From: Lachnospiraceae bacterium
GTDB lineage: Bacteria > Bacillota > Clostridia > Lachnospirales > Lachnospiraceae
Length of the DNA: 14,068 bases
NCBI GenBank assembly: GCA_021199405.1
Contig: JAJQID010000144.1
Location: forward strand, 1-14,068
Reading direction: 5' to 3'
The notes under the pieces were generated by a model. It had not been told where the DNA came from. It ran no database searches and worked only from the letters and a program-made list of their open reading frames with translations. Positions 5,344-13,415 of the stretch are shown here, one piece after another (position 1 is the stretch's first letter; the number at the start of each line of letters is the position of its first letter). Made by a program: the position numbers and the translations under genes.

Positions 5344-7638
5344 TCAGCACTTCTTCAGCTTCGCAAAAGACGCAAACATGACCTTCTGCCCATATTTTTC
5401 AAAATCCACCGTCACCTTATAATCCCGGGGCTCCTTCGCAATGGAAACCACTCTGCCCTCGCCGAACTTGATATGCCGCACCCGATCTCCGGTCTCATAT
5501 TCCAGTCCGCCGTCCGTTCCTGCAATCCCCTTTGCCACAGCCCCGGTCTGCTGCAGCTCAGACATACTTTTCGCGATAAAGGGCTTCACATTTTCCGGCG
5601 TCACCTTCGGCTTCAGCGCTGCCTTCGGTCGATAATCATAGACCGGACGTCCTGCGATAGCCTGACTGAGTCTGTCCGCGATTACATCCTCTCTTGTCCT
5701 TGTCTTCGGCAGTCCCCGGTCCAGAAGCTCCTGAGGAATCTCCATCACAAAGCGGCTGACCGCGTTGTACTGGGTCTCTCCCCGCACCATGCGCTGTCCG
5801 GCACAGGTCAGGGTCAGCTCCTCCTTTGCCCGGGTGATTCCCACATAACAAAGGCGGCGTTCCTCCTCAATATCCTCCCTGTTGTCCGACACAATACTCA
5901 GATAGCTGGGGAAAAGCCCGTCTTCCATGCCGGTCAGATAAACCTGAGAAAATTCCAGTCCCTTGGCGCTGTGAAGAGTCATCAAAAGCACCCGGTTAGT
6001 GTCCTCCACATTGTCGATATCCGACACCAGAGACACCTCCTCCAGGAACTCGGACAGATTTGCCATGTCGTGCTCCTCCACGTAGGCGGCCACCTTATTG
6101 CCCAGCTCCTCCACATTGGCGATCCGGTCCTCGGCCACCTCCTTGTCCTCCGTCTCCTCCAGATAATCGGTATAGTGGGTCATCTCCAGAATATCATGGT
6201 ACAGACCATCCAGGCCGTAATACTCCAGCTTGCTGCGAAAGCCCTGAATCAGGGTGACAAAGGGTTCAATTTTCGCCGCCGCCCGACCCACACCGGAAAT
6301 CTGCTCCGCCGCACACAGAGCGTCATAGAAGCTTATGTCATGGTTGTCCGCGTAGGCCTGCACTTTAGCGATGGTGGTGGCTCCGATGCCCCGCTTGGGC
6401 ACGTTGATGATTCTTTTCACCGCCACATCATCCCTACCGTTGTCGATGGTCTTCATGTACGCCAGAATATCCTTAATTTCCCTGCGGGCATAGAAATTAA
6501 CACCGCCAACTACAGTATAGGGAATGCCGGCAAAAATCATCCTCTCCTCCAGAAGTCTGGACTGGGCGTTGGTACGATAAAGTACAGCACAGTCCCGATA
6601 CTGAGCAGTTCCCTCCCGGTTCTTTTTCTGAATATCCTCCGCCACAAACACCGCCTCATCCAGCGCTGTATCCAGCCTCATGAAATGCACGGGCTTTCCC
6701 TCCGTCTGGCTGGTCCACAGTGCCTTCGCCTTGCGCCCCTTATTGTTGCGGATCACTGCGTTGGCCGCCGCCAGAATATTGCCCTTGGAGCGATAATTTT
6801 CCTCCAGCTTGATGACCCGGGCCTCCGGATAGACGGACTCAAAATCCAGAATATTGCGGATATTGGCTCCCCGGAATTTGTAGATGGACTGATCGTCGTC
6901 GCCCACCACGCACAGGTTGCGGTATTTGTCCGCCAGCAGGCGAATGAGTTCAAACTGAGCCGTGTTGGTGTCCTGATACTCGTCCACCATAATATAGCGG
7001 AACCGCTCCTGATACTGATTCAGCACGTCCGGGCAGGTCTTAAACAGCTCCACGCACTTCACAATAATATCGTCAAAGTCCATGGCATTATTTTTTTGCA
7101 GAACCTTCTGATACTCAATATAGGCCTCCGCAATTTTTTTCTGTGTAAAATCGTAACCCGCGTTTAACCAGAATTCATTGGGAGAAATCAGCTCATCCTT
7201 GGCGGAGGAGATGGCGGAAAGCACCGTCCGCTCCTTCAGCATTTTATTGTCAATATTCAGTCTTTTTAATATGTCCTTCATCACCCCCTTCTGGTCGTCC
7301 GTGTCATAGATGGTGATGTTATTGTCATAACCGATCCGGTCCGCGTACCGCCGCAGAATACGGATACAGGTGGCGTGAAAGGTAGCCACCCAGATCTGCT
7401 CGGAGCCGAAGCCCACCAGAGAGTCCACCCTCTCCCGCATCTCCCCGGCGGCCTTGTTTGTAAAGGTGATAGCCAGAATATGCCAGGGACTGACCCCCTC
7501 CTCCTCAATCAGGTAAGCGATCCGGTGGGTGATCACCCGGGTCTTGCCGCTGCCGGCGCCGGCCAATAACAGCACCGGCCCCTCGGTGGCGGTCACTCCC
7601 TGATACTGCATGTCATTTAAACTGTCGTGTATACTCAT
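5344..7638 (-). CDS. pcrA: ATP-dependent DNA helicase PcrA (UvrD/Rep superfamily 1A)
   Basis: 3'-5' DNA helicase for nucleotide excision repair, rolling-circle plasmid replication and removal of RecA or stalled polymerase from DNA in Gram-positive bacteria. At 764 residues it has the usual length. Motifs in order: Q-motif region LNDMQYQGV (7-15), Walker A GAGSGKT (27-33), ITFTNKAAGEMRERV (57-71), motif II VDEYQD (218-223), motif III GDDDQSIYKFRG (246-257), ENYRS (280-284), motif V TLHSAKGLEF (554-563), motif VI RRLCYVGITRA (594-604). A C-terminal Tudor-like domain (about 714-763, GDRVRHIKFGEGRV) is of the type that contacts RNA polymerase. ATG start at 7638 with GAGGGG upstream. No neighbouring ligA or pcrB gene is present, unlike the Bacillus arrangement. 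Confidence 0.97.
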   Translation of the reverse strand: MSIHDSLNDMQYQGVTATEGPVLLLAGAGSGKTRVITHRIAYLIEEEGVSPWHILAITFTNKAAGEMRERVDSLVGFGSEQIWVATFHATCIRILRRYADRIGYDNNITIYDTDDQKGVMKDILKRLNIDNKMLKERTVLSAISSAKDELISPNEFWLNAGYDFTQKKIAEAYIEYQKVLQKNNAMDFDDIIVKCVELFKTCPDVLNQYQERFRYIMVDEYQDTNTAQFELIRLLADKYRNLCVVGDDDQSIYKFRGANIRNILDFESVYPEARVIKLEENYRSKGNILAAANAVIRNNKGRKAKALWTSQTEGKPVHFMRLDTALDEAVFVAEDIQKKNREGTAQYRDCAVLYRTNAQSRLLEERMIFAGIPYTVVGGVNFYARREIKDILAYMKTIDNGRDDVAVKRIINVPKRGIGATTIAKVQAYADNHDISFYDALCAAEQISGVGRAAAKIEPFVTLIQGFRSKLEYYGLDGLYHDILEMTHYTDYLEETEDKEVAEDRIANVEELGNKVAAYVEEHDMANLSEFLEEVSLVSDIDNVEDTNRVLLMTLHSAKGLEFSQVYLTGMEDGLFPSYLSIVSDNREDIEEERRLCYVGITRAKEELTLTCAGQRMVRGETQYNAVSRFVMEIPQELLDRGLPKTRTREDVIADRLSQAIAGRPVYDYRPKAALKPKVTPENVKPFIAKSMSELQQTGAVAKGIAGTDGGLEYETGDRVRHIKFGEGRVVSIAKEPRDYKVTVDFEKYGQKVMFASFAKLKKC

Positions 7639-7654
7639 TCTTTCCCCTCAAATT

Positions 7655-7699
7655 TTTCCAGCTGTTGAATTAGCAACCGCACAGCTGGAAATTTTTTTT
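7655..7699. terminator. Perfect 11-bp hairpin with a T8 tract facing the plus strand, in the pcrA leader
   Basis: TTTCCAGCTGT (7655-7665) and ACAGCTGGAAA (7681-7691) are exact inverted copies with a 15-nt loop. On the plus strand eight T follow (7692-7699), the form of an intrinsic terminator, yet no plus-strand gene ends here. On the minus strand the hairpin would sit at the very 5' end of pcrA mRNA, ending 17 nt before the ATG and close to the ribosome binding site, with only AATTTGAGG after it. It could end leftward transcripts of the upstream permease inefficiently, block antisense transcription, or stabilise the pcrA mRNA. Confidence 0.6.
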
Positions 7700-7706
7700 A
7701 ATTTTC

Positions 7707-7735
7707 TGTATAACCGGATTCGTGGTTTTTGTATC
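7707..7735 (-). promoter_or_regulatory. Putative promoter of pcrA
   Basis: On the minus strand GATACA (7730-7735), 17 nt, TATACA (7707-7712): a moderate match to the sigma-A consensus. Transcription would begin near 7700, so the 11-bp hairpin at 7655-7691 would lie at the 5' end of the message. It is the only reasonable candidate in the 125-bp gap between the permease stop and pcrA. Confidence 0.5.
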
Positions 7736-7763
7736 GTGAATGTTATTTTTGTAAATATCTGCA

Positions 7764-10700
7764 TCACTCGATGGACTTCAGCGCCTCCGCCATGTTGATC
7801 CGGCGCAGCTTGCCGCGCATCACATAGTCCACAAAGACCGTAAATCCAAACACAAGCACCGCCCCGTACAGAAAGCTCACCGGCAATATTTTCATTTTAA
7901 ACGAAATCATGTCAATAGTGATCTGGGACAGTACAAAACTGGTCAGCCACACCCCTATGGGCATGCCGCAGACAATTCCCATGGCTGACAGAACCAGATT
8001 TTCCCGGAAAACATACTGCCTGACCTCCTTGGAAGAAAAGCCCAGCACCTGGATGGTGGCGATCTCCCGCACACGCTCCTGAATATTGATATTGCTTAAG
8101 TTAAATAAGACTACAAAGGCCAGCGCCCCGGCACAGACAATGATCAGCAGCACGATGGCGTCCATACATTCCATCATACTGTCCACCCTCTCGGCGGTGT
8201 CTGACATAATCTCAATCTGACTGACGCCCTCATAATCGGAAATCTCCGTGGACAGCTCATGGGCATCCACCCCCTCGCTGACCGACAAATAGACCGTATT
8301 GGCGACCCACTCCCCGTCAAAATATTCCTCGTACGTCTCGGGGGTGATATAGGCGTAATGATAGACGTAATTGTCAAAAATCCCGGACACCGTCAGCGTC
8401 GTCTCATCGCCGTCGCCATAAGAAAAGGTAATCTCATCCCCCTCCTCAACACCGCACTCTTCCGCCAGCTTATCGCTGATCAGCACCTCGCCATAGCCCG
8501 GATAAGCCAGCTCCTGATCGGACGCATGCAGGCTGACCAGCTCCGTGACACTCTCATCCGACGCGATCAGATACACGCTCTTTGTGGTGCCGTCCAGAGC
8601 CCCGCTCTCCACACTCTGCTGACGAAACACAGTATAATCCGCCGCCTCCGCGGAAAGTTCTCCCTCCAGCGCCTCCTTCAGCTCGTCACTGACCTCATCC
8701 TGAAAGGTGACCACCATATCCATCTGCTGAATCTCTTCATACTGATAGTCGCAGATATCCACCACGGAATCCCGGATGCCAAAGCCGGTGATCACCAGAG
8801 CCGTACAGCCGGAAATTCCCAGAATCATCATGAACATTCTCTTTTTATACCGGAAAATATTCCGCATGGTCACCTTGCCCATAAAGCTGAAGCGCTTCCA
8901 GATTATGGGAACATATTCCATAAAGATTCTCTTGCCCGCCGTGGGGGCCTTGGGCCGCAGTCCCTGAGCCGGTGCCTGACCAACCTCTGACCGCAGAGCC
9001 AGATAAGCGCTGCCCACAGAACAGAGCATGGATGCCGCAAAGGTAATCAGAAATATCCTGGCGCTGAACGCCAGAATCAGACTGCCGAAGCCATACATGG
9101 TGCTGTAAGCATTCCAGATGACCAGTGGAAAAAGCACACAACCTCCGAAATAACCGATGACCGCGCCCGTACCCGCAGAAAGAGCCGCGTAAATCAGATA
9201 TTTGGACATCACAGCGCCTGTGCCGTAGCCCATGGCCCTGAGAGAAGCAATCTGCCCTCTCTCCTCATCCACCATACGGGTCATGGTAGTAGAGCAGACC
9301 AGCGCCGCAATCAGGAAAAAGAACACCGGGAAGACCTGCGCGATAGCCTCCACAATACCGGCGTCAGCTTCAAAGCACACATAGCCCACCAGGGTATCTC
9401 TGCCCAGAATATAAATCTCAGGCTCCTCCAGATCAGCAAGCTGTGCCCAGCCATCGTCCAACTCCGCCCTTGCGTCTGCAAGCTCTGCCCAGCCGTCATC
9501 CAGTTCCGCCCTTGCGTCCGACAGCTTTAGCTCCGCCTCCGCAATCAGGGCATTGAACTCCTCCACCCCGTCCTCATAGGCAGTCTCGCCGTCCAGCAGC
9601 TCCTGTATCGCGTCCCGCAGCTGCGCCCAGCCGTCCAGAATCTCCTGTTCCCCGTCCTCAATCTGTATTCTGGCGTCCTCCAGCTTAAGCCAGGCGTCCT
9701 CCAGCTGCGCCTTCGCGTCCTCCAGAAGCAGAACTCCGTCATAATACTCCGCCCAGCCGCTGGCCAGCTGATTCTCCCCGTCATAATACTCCGACAGACC
9801 CTGCTCATACGCCGCCTTTCCCTCATAATAAGAGGCAAGGCCGCTCTCGTATGCCGCAAGACCGCTCTCGTACTGTTCAATAACGGAGTCGATGGTGTTT
9901 AACAGTCCCTCCGTTCCAATCAGTTCAATGGCTGCCAGAAGAGTGTCCGTATCCACCTCGCCCTCTTCCAGTCCCAGCAATGACAAAAGCTCTGACAAAG
10001 CCGCATCCAGATCCGCATCCGTATCAAGAGCCGGAATACCACTCAGGTAATCTTCAATCTCATCCCCCAAATTCTCCTCCAGCCAGGCACGGATTTCATC
10101 TACAGAGACGGTGATCTGACCTGCCGCATTATCAAGTACTTCGCTCTCCTCTAATAAGCCTGTCAGTTCATCCAGTGAATCACTCTCCTCGATCTGCTCC
10201 TGTATATTTCCAAAGGCTTCCCACAGAGCCTCCCGCAATTCCTCATCAGAAATCATATCCAGCAGCGTATCCAGATCCACTGTTCCATCTTCACTGCTCT
10301 CCAGATATTCCAGGACATTCAGAATGTCCTCATTTTCATCCAGCCAAGATCGAACGCTGACGCACAAATTGTAAATCTCCTCCGACATCTCCAACTGGGC
10401 CTTTCCCTCCTCCAGCTGCGCCCAGGCCTCATTCAGCTGCGCGGCCGCAGACTGAAGCTGAGACCAGCCGGAGGAAAGCTCGCTCTCCCCCAAAATCAGC
10501 TCGTCATAGCCTGCCAGAGCCTGCGCCAGGCCATCCTCATATTCCGCAAGACCCTCCTCGTACTCTGCAAGACCCTCCTCATACTGCGCTTTGGCATCCG
10601 CCAGCGCCTCCTCCGCGTCCAGAAGCTCCTGTCTGGCGGACAAAATCTGCTCCCGGCCGTCCTCAATTTCCGCCGCAGCCTTTGCCAGCTCCTGTTCGCC

Positions 10701-11576
10701 CTCCGCCTTCTGCTCCTCAAGCTCCTTCTCGCCGTCCTCAAGCTCCTGTTCACCGTCCAAAAGCTCCTGTTCGCCCTCCGCGTAATCCTGCTCGCCATCC
10801 AGAAGCTCCTGCTCCGCCTCAGACACAATATCGCTGTAGCGGGCATAAACCGTCACATTGGCCGTCTCCTCAAAGATTTCCTCCAGACTGTCCACATAAG
10901 CATTGTATTCATCGGAATAAATTTCCCAGTCCCCTTCCAGGGCTATGTACATCTCTGTGTAATATTCAAAATCCAGACTTTCAGGCAGCACATACATGAA
11001 AGAGGCCAGCTTTCCGTTTCCGATGCTGGTGGTTCCCCGCTCTGTATTCATATATAGAGGAGAAAAAACCTTTCCTACCACAGTATAGCTCTCAGAGAGC
11101 GCAGCCAGCGTATCCTCCTCGTTTCCATCGGAGAAGGTAATCACATCACCGATCTCCACTCCCGTAAAATAAAGAGAATCAATGACGCACTCATCCTCGC
11201 TCTCCGGCATCCTGCCCTCTTCCAGCATCAGATCATTGACGCCCTCCGTGATGCTGTGAACCCGGACAATCAGCTCCCCCTGGGAGGTCTCCACGATGGC
11301 GTCGTAATAGACACTTCCCACCGCCGCCTGGGTTTCAGGAAGCTCTGCCACCTTCGCGATATCCTCATCGTCAATACCGTAGGTGGACAAAATGCGAAAA
11401 TCGTATAAATGATATTCATCTGTAAAATACTGGGCAGTCTTGATAAAAGCCGGCTCCGTGGCCATCAGCCCGCCAAAAAAGGCGGCGCCCAGCATGGTAA
11501 TAATCATGATTGCCAGGAACCGCCCCATGCTCTTTTTGATTGAACGGCCCAGCAGCTTTCTCATCATGCTGTTCAT
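7764..11576 (-). CDS. Giant FtsX/MacB-type ABC transporter permease with coiled-coil insert
   Basis: Membrane partner of the adjacent ATPase. At 1270 residues it is much longer than a minimal FtsX/MacB permease. Order: TM1 (about 20-38), extracytoplasmic domain (39-248), coiled coil 1 (about 249-403) with repeated DGEQEL and YEEGLAE units, a helical acidic stretch (404-566), coiled coil 2 (567-716) with YESGLA, DGW and DARAELDDGWAQL units, three TMs (about 744-766, 791-822, 832-861), TM (913-934), a second extracytoplasmic domain (936-1131), and three TMs (1138-1164, 1189-1217, 1231-1252). The FtsX-domain cytoplasmic motif occurs twice: EERGQIASLRAMGYG and ERVREIATIQVLGFS. I chose ATG 11576, 4 nt after the ATPase stop, over an ATG at 11618 that has no ribosome binding site and overlaps the ATPase. 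Such machines usually transduce force or export substrates outside the membrane; the substrate is unknown. The DG-rich repeats recall YhgE/Pip proteins. Confidence 0.93.
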   Translation of the reverse strand: MNSMMRKLLGRSIKKSMGRFLAIMIITMLGAAFFGGLMATEPAFIKTAQYFTDEYHLYDFRILSTYGIDDEDIAKVAELPETQAAVGSVYYDAIVETSQGELIVRVHSITEGVNDLMLEEGRMPESEDECVIDSLYFTGVEIGDVITFSDGNEEDTLAALSESYTVVGKVFSPLYMNTERGTTSIGNGKLASFMYVLPESLDFEYYTEMYIALEGDWEIYSDEYNAYVDSLEEIFEETANVTVYARYSDIVSEAEQELLDGEQDYAEGEQELLDGEQELEDGEKELEEQKAEGEQELAKAAAEIEDGREQILSARQELLDAEEALADAKAQYEEGLAEYEEGLAEYEDGLAQALAGYDELILGESELSSGWSQLQSAAAQLNEAWAQLEEGKAQLEMSEEIYNLCVSVRSWLDENEDILNVLEYLESSEDGTVDLDTLLDMISDEELREALWEAFGNIQEQIEESDSLDELTGLLEESEVLDNAAGQITVSVDEIRAWLEENLGDEIEDYLSGIPALDTDADLDAALSELLSLLGLEEGEVDTDTLLAAIELIGTEGLLNTIDSVIEQYESGLAAYESGLASYYEGKAAYEQGLSEYYDGENQLASGWAEYYDGVLLLEDAKAQLEDAWLKLEDARIQIEDGEQEILDGWAQLRDAIQELLDGETAYEDGVEEFNALIAEAELKLSDARAELDDGWAELADARAELDDGWAQLADLEEPEIYILGRDTLVGYVCFEADAGIVEAIAQVFPVFFFLIAALVCSTTMTRMVDEERGQIASLRAMGYGTGAVMSKYLIYAALSAGTGAVIGYFGGCVLFPLVIWNAYSTMYGFGSLILAFSARIFLITFAASMLCSVGSAYLALRSEVGQAPAQGLRPKAPTAGKRIFMEYVPIIWKRFSFMGKVTMRNIFRYKKRMFMMILGISGCTALVITGFGIRDSVVDICDYQYEEIQQMDMVVTFQDEVSDELKEALEGELSAEAADYTVFRQQSVESGALDGTTKSVYLIASDESVTELVSLHASDQELAYPGYGEVLISDKLAEECGVEEGDEITFSYGDGDETTLTVSGIFDNYVYHYAYITPETYEEYFDGEWVANTVYLSVSEGVDAHELSTEISDYEGVSQIEIMSDTAERVDSMMECMDAIVLLIIVCAGALAFVVLFNLSNINIQERVREIATIQVLGFSSKEVRQYVFRENLVLSAMGIVCGMPIGVWLTSFVLSQITIDMISFKMKILPVSFLYGAVLVFGFTVFVDYVMRGKLRRINMAEALKSIE
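9436..9519 (-). repeat. Tandem 42-bp repeat inside the permease gene
   Basis: Two adjacent 42-bp units (9436-9477 and 9478-9519) match at 36 of 42 positions and encode the 14-residue unit DARAELDDGWA-LA twice. Most differences are synonymous or conservative. Shorter 21-bp units encoding YEEGLAE occur three times at about 10521-10583. These show that the coiled-coil insert has grown by internal duplication. Confidence 0.8.
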
Positions 11577-11580
11577 ATCT

Positions 11581-12285
11581 CTACCACTCAATCTCTTCCA
11601 CAGGCGTAGGATTTTCATTCAAATACATCCTGGATACCGTACCGCTCTTCACCTGAATCACCCGATCCGCCATCGCCGCAAGCGCACCATTGTGGGTGAT
11701 GATAACCACCGTCATCATCTTCTCCCTGCTGTAATCCTGCAGAAGCTTCAGAATCGCCTTGCCGGTCACATAATCCAGCGCACCCGTTGGCTCGTCGCAG
11801 AGCAAAAGCTTGGGATTCTTGGCAAGAGCCCGGGCAATCGCCACCCTCTGCTGTTCACCGCCGGAAAGCTGAGCCGGGAAATTGGCCAGCCGGTGCCCCA
11901 GCCCCACACTGTTTAAAATTTCCTCACTGTCCATGGAGTTTCTGACCAGCTGAGAGGCAATCTCCACATTCTCCAGAGCGGTTAAATTGGGAATCAGATT
12001 ATAAAACTGAAATACAAAGCCGATATCCTCCCGCCGGTAGCCCGCCAGCTCCTTTTTATTTAAGGATGAAATTTCCCTGCCGTCCAGACGTACCGAACCG
12101 CTGGTCAGAGAATCCATCCCCCCGAGAATATTCAGAAGCGTGGTCTTACCCGCGCCGGAAGCCCCCACGATGATACAGATTTCGCCTTTCTCAATGGTGA
12201 AATTCACATCATGCAGCGCTGTCACCTCCACATCGCCGGTCTTATAAATTTTGCCCACATTTTCAAATGTTACATAACCGCTCAT
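11581..12285 (-). CDS. ABC transporter ATPase, MacB/LolD/FtsE type
   Basis: A 234-residue cytoplasmic ATPase that powers the downstream permease. It has Walker A GASGAGKTT (41-49), Q-loop FVFQFYNLIPNLTALENVE (90-108, Gln93), the signature LSGGEQQRVAIARAL (140-154), Walker B LLLCDEPTGALD (160-171) and the H-loop ITHN (196-199). The Q-loop and signature forms are those of the MacB/LolD subgroup, in agreement with an FtsX-type partner. I chose ATG 12285 because AGAAGG lies 6 nt upstream; an in-frame ATG at 12303 has a poor ribosome binding site. A strong promoter lies at 12318-12346 and the permease starts 4 nt after the stop, so the two form a bicistronic operon with coupled translation. No sensor kinase or regulator, often linked to such pairs, is next to it. 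Confidence 0.96.
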   Translation of the reverse strand: MSGYVTFENVGKIYKTGDVEVTALHDVNFTIEKGEICIIVGASGAGKTTLLNILGGMDSLTSGSVRLDGREISSLNKKELAGYRREDIGFVFQFYNLIPNLTALENVEIASQLVRNSMDSEEILNSVGLGHRLANFPAQLSGGEQQRVAIARALAKNPKLLLCDEPTGALDYVTGKAILKLLQDYSREKMMTVVIITHNGALAAMADRVIQVKSGTVSRMYLNENPTPVEEIEW

Positions 12286-12317
12286 GTAAAACCTTCTTGC
12301 CATTTCATTTGCTTAAC

Positions 12318-12346
12318 AGTATAATTTTTTTCTTTTCCAAATTCAA
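12318..12346 (-). promoter_or_regulatory. Strong sigma-A promoter of the ABC operon
   Basis: On the minus strand TTGAAT (12341-12346), exactly 17 nt, TATACT (12318-12323). The spacer is A-rich. Transcription would start near 12311, giving a leader of about 26 nt that ends in the AGAAGG ribosome binding site. It is divergent from the promoter at 12391. Confidence 0.75.
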
Positions 12347-12390
12347 CGCTTTTACGCCAATTTACTGTTTTTTAATCTTTCCAGATGTGT

Positions 12391-12396
12391 TATGAT
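12391..12396 (+). promoter_or_regulatory. Putative extended -10 promoter for the DUF6062 gene
   Basis: TATGAT (12391-12396) preceded by TGT gives an extended -10. Seventeen nt upstream is only a T-run (12368-12373), so the -35 is poor. Transcription would start near 12403 and give a leader of about 116 nt containing the large hairpin at 12424-12499. Confidence 0.5.
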
Positions 12397-12423
12397 GTAA
12401 GCAATAAAGATTTCTTTAACGCA

Positions 12424-12499
12424 GGAGAAAGCCTTTGATAAAAGATAAGGCGAAGATTAACGACAGTTTTGAGCCGTTCTTTTATCAAAGGCTCTCTCC
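12424..12499 (+). promoter_or_regulatory. Large 22-bp stem-loop in the leader of the DUF6062 gene
   Basis: Bases 12424-12445 pair with 12478-12499 over 22 positions with one A-C mismatch (12429 with 12494); the loop is 32 nt. The 5' arm buries an AGGAG (12423-12427) and an in-frame TTG (12435) that could otherwise be a start. The real ribosome binding site GGAG (12506-12509) and ATG (12519) lie just outside the stem. No T-run follows, so it is not an intrinsic terminator. It may control mRNA stability, attract RNase III, or be a DNA-level dyad. It matches no riboswitch class I know. Confidence 0.75.
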
Positions 12500-12518
12500 G
12501 GAAACGGAGACAAACCCC

Positions 12519-13280
12519 ATGAAAGAAAAATTATACACCATCCCCTTAAACGAGGCCGTGGACGCCCACGACGAATGCCCCATCTGCTTCATCGAGCGGA
12601 AGCTGGAGCAGGACACCATCGATTTCGTGCTGGGCAACAGCTCCTCCTACATGGAGAGCGACGTGCGCGCCGACACCGACGAGGCAGGCTTCTGCCGCAA
12701 GCATTTCCAGAAAATGTACGACTACGGCAATTCTCTGGGAAACGCCTGGATTCTGAAAACCCACTACCGCAAAAAGATCGATGAGATGAAAAAAGCCTTT
12801 CAGCAGGTTTCCCCATCGAAAGGCTCCTTCAAGCTGTTCAAAAAGCCCGCCGCCGAGGGAGAAAACCCTCTGGTGGACTGGATTCATAAGGAAAATGAGT
12901 CCTGCTACATCTGCAACCGTTTTAAGGATACTTACGATCGCTACATGGATACCTTCTTTTACCTGTACCGGGAGGATTCCGTATTCCATGACAAAATTTT
13001 AAACAGTAAGGGCTTCTGCCTGACCCATTTCGGCGACCTGTGCGAGGCTGCGGACAAATATTTAAAGCCCGACGAGAGAGACCGCTTTTATAAGGAAATG
13101 GAAACACTGATGACCGACAACATGGAGCGCATCTATGAGGATGTGTCCTGGTTTATCGAGAAATACGATTACCGCAACCGGGACGCGGACTGGAAAAATT
13201 CCCGTGACGCCATCCAGCGCGGTATGCAGAATATGAAGGGCGGCTATCCCGCTGATCCGATCTACCGCCCTCAGAAATAA
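12519..13280 (+). CDS. DUF6062 family protein with two Cys/His clusters
   Basis: A 253-residue soluble protein of a family I recognise as DUF6062, of unknown function. It is built from two similar halves: CPIC (Cys20, Cys23) with GFCRKHF (Cys59, His62), and CYIC (Cys129, Cys132) with GFCLTHF (Cys167, His170). This CxxC...CxxH arrangement, repeated, suggests two zinc or other metal sites; that is inference. The region between (about 85-115) is lysine rich and the C-terminus (180-253) is charged and helical. Start: the conserved sequence begins at MKEKLYTIPLNEAV, and ATG 12519 has GGAG 9 nt upstream. A TTG at 12435 with AGGAG would add 28 residues, but it is buried in a 22-bp stem. It is divergent from the ABC operon; a composite terminator follows. 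Confidence 0.85.
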   Translation: MKEKLYTIPLNEAVDAHDECPICFIERKLEQDTIDFVLGNSSSYMESDVRADTDEAGFCRKHFQKMYDYGNSLGNAWILKTHYRKKIDEMKKAFQQVSPSKGSFKLFKKPAAEGENPLVDWIHKENESCYICNRFKDTYDRYMDTFFYLYREDSVFHDKILNSKGFCLTHFGDLCEAADKYLKPDERDRFYKEMETLMTDNMERIYEDVSWFIEKYDYRNRDADWKNSRDAIQRGMQNMKGGYPADPIYRPQK

Positions 13281-13287
13281 ACCACAG

Positions 13288-13387
13288 TGAACTGCAAGAA
13301 CATTTGCCGTTCATTATATGTATGATTTTTTTATGGAAAAAAGCCAGAAATTTTAAGATAATTTTCATCACCAACGGCTTGTTTTTT
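13288..13387 (+). terminator. Two hairpins ending the DUF6062 transcript
   Basis: The first is TGAAC-t-GCAA / TTGC-c-GTTCA (13288-13313, symmetrical mismatch, 6-nt loop), followed after 12 nt by a T-run. The second is AAGCC (13341-13345) with GGCTT (13376-13380), with a long loop containing a weak inner pairing, then G and six T (13382-13387). Its outer A-run (13337-13340) can also pair with the T-run. Together they plausibly stop transcription before the promoter at 13379-13406. Confidence 0.55.
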
Positions 13388-13406
13388 CTCAAAAAAGGGG
13401 TACACT
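13379..13406 (+). promoter_or_regulatory. Putative promoter of the last gene
   Basis: TTGTTT (13379-13384), 16 nt, TACACT (13401-13406). It overlaps the T-run of the preceding terminator. Transcription would start near 13413, immediately before the structured leader at 13416-13466. The match is moderate. Confidence 0.45.
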
Positions 13407-13415
13407 GTAACTAAC

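Noticed and set aside
5473..7167. 564-codon plus-strand open frame opposite pcrA
   Set aside because: It is a shadow of the helicase gene: His/Leu/Ile-rich composition, no domain, and full coverage by a gene with all helicase motifs.
8259..8990. 243-codon plus-strand open frame opposite the permease
   Set aside because: Antisense to conserved FtsX-domain sequence, without a recognisable motif or promoter.
9436..10810. Regular repeats as a CRISPR-like array
   Set aside because: The repeats are in frame, encode coiled-coil residues, have no unique spacers and lie inside one open gene.
10496..10846. Arg/Ser-rich frames within the permease coiled-coil region
   Set aside because: Low-complexity frames produced by the repetitive DGEQEL-type codons in a shifted frame.
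11577..11618. ATG at 11618 as the permease start, overlapping the ATPase gene
   Set aside because: No ribosome binding site, and the extra 14 residues precede the usual start of the TM1 region. ATG 11576 sits 4 nt after the ATPase stop.
12435..12518. TTG at 12435 as the start of the DUF6062 gene
   Set aside because: It has a fair AGGAG, but the added 28 residues match nothing I know in the family and the DNA is the 22-bp inverted repeat. It is kept as an alternative only.
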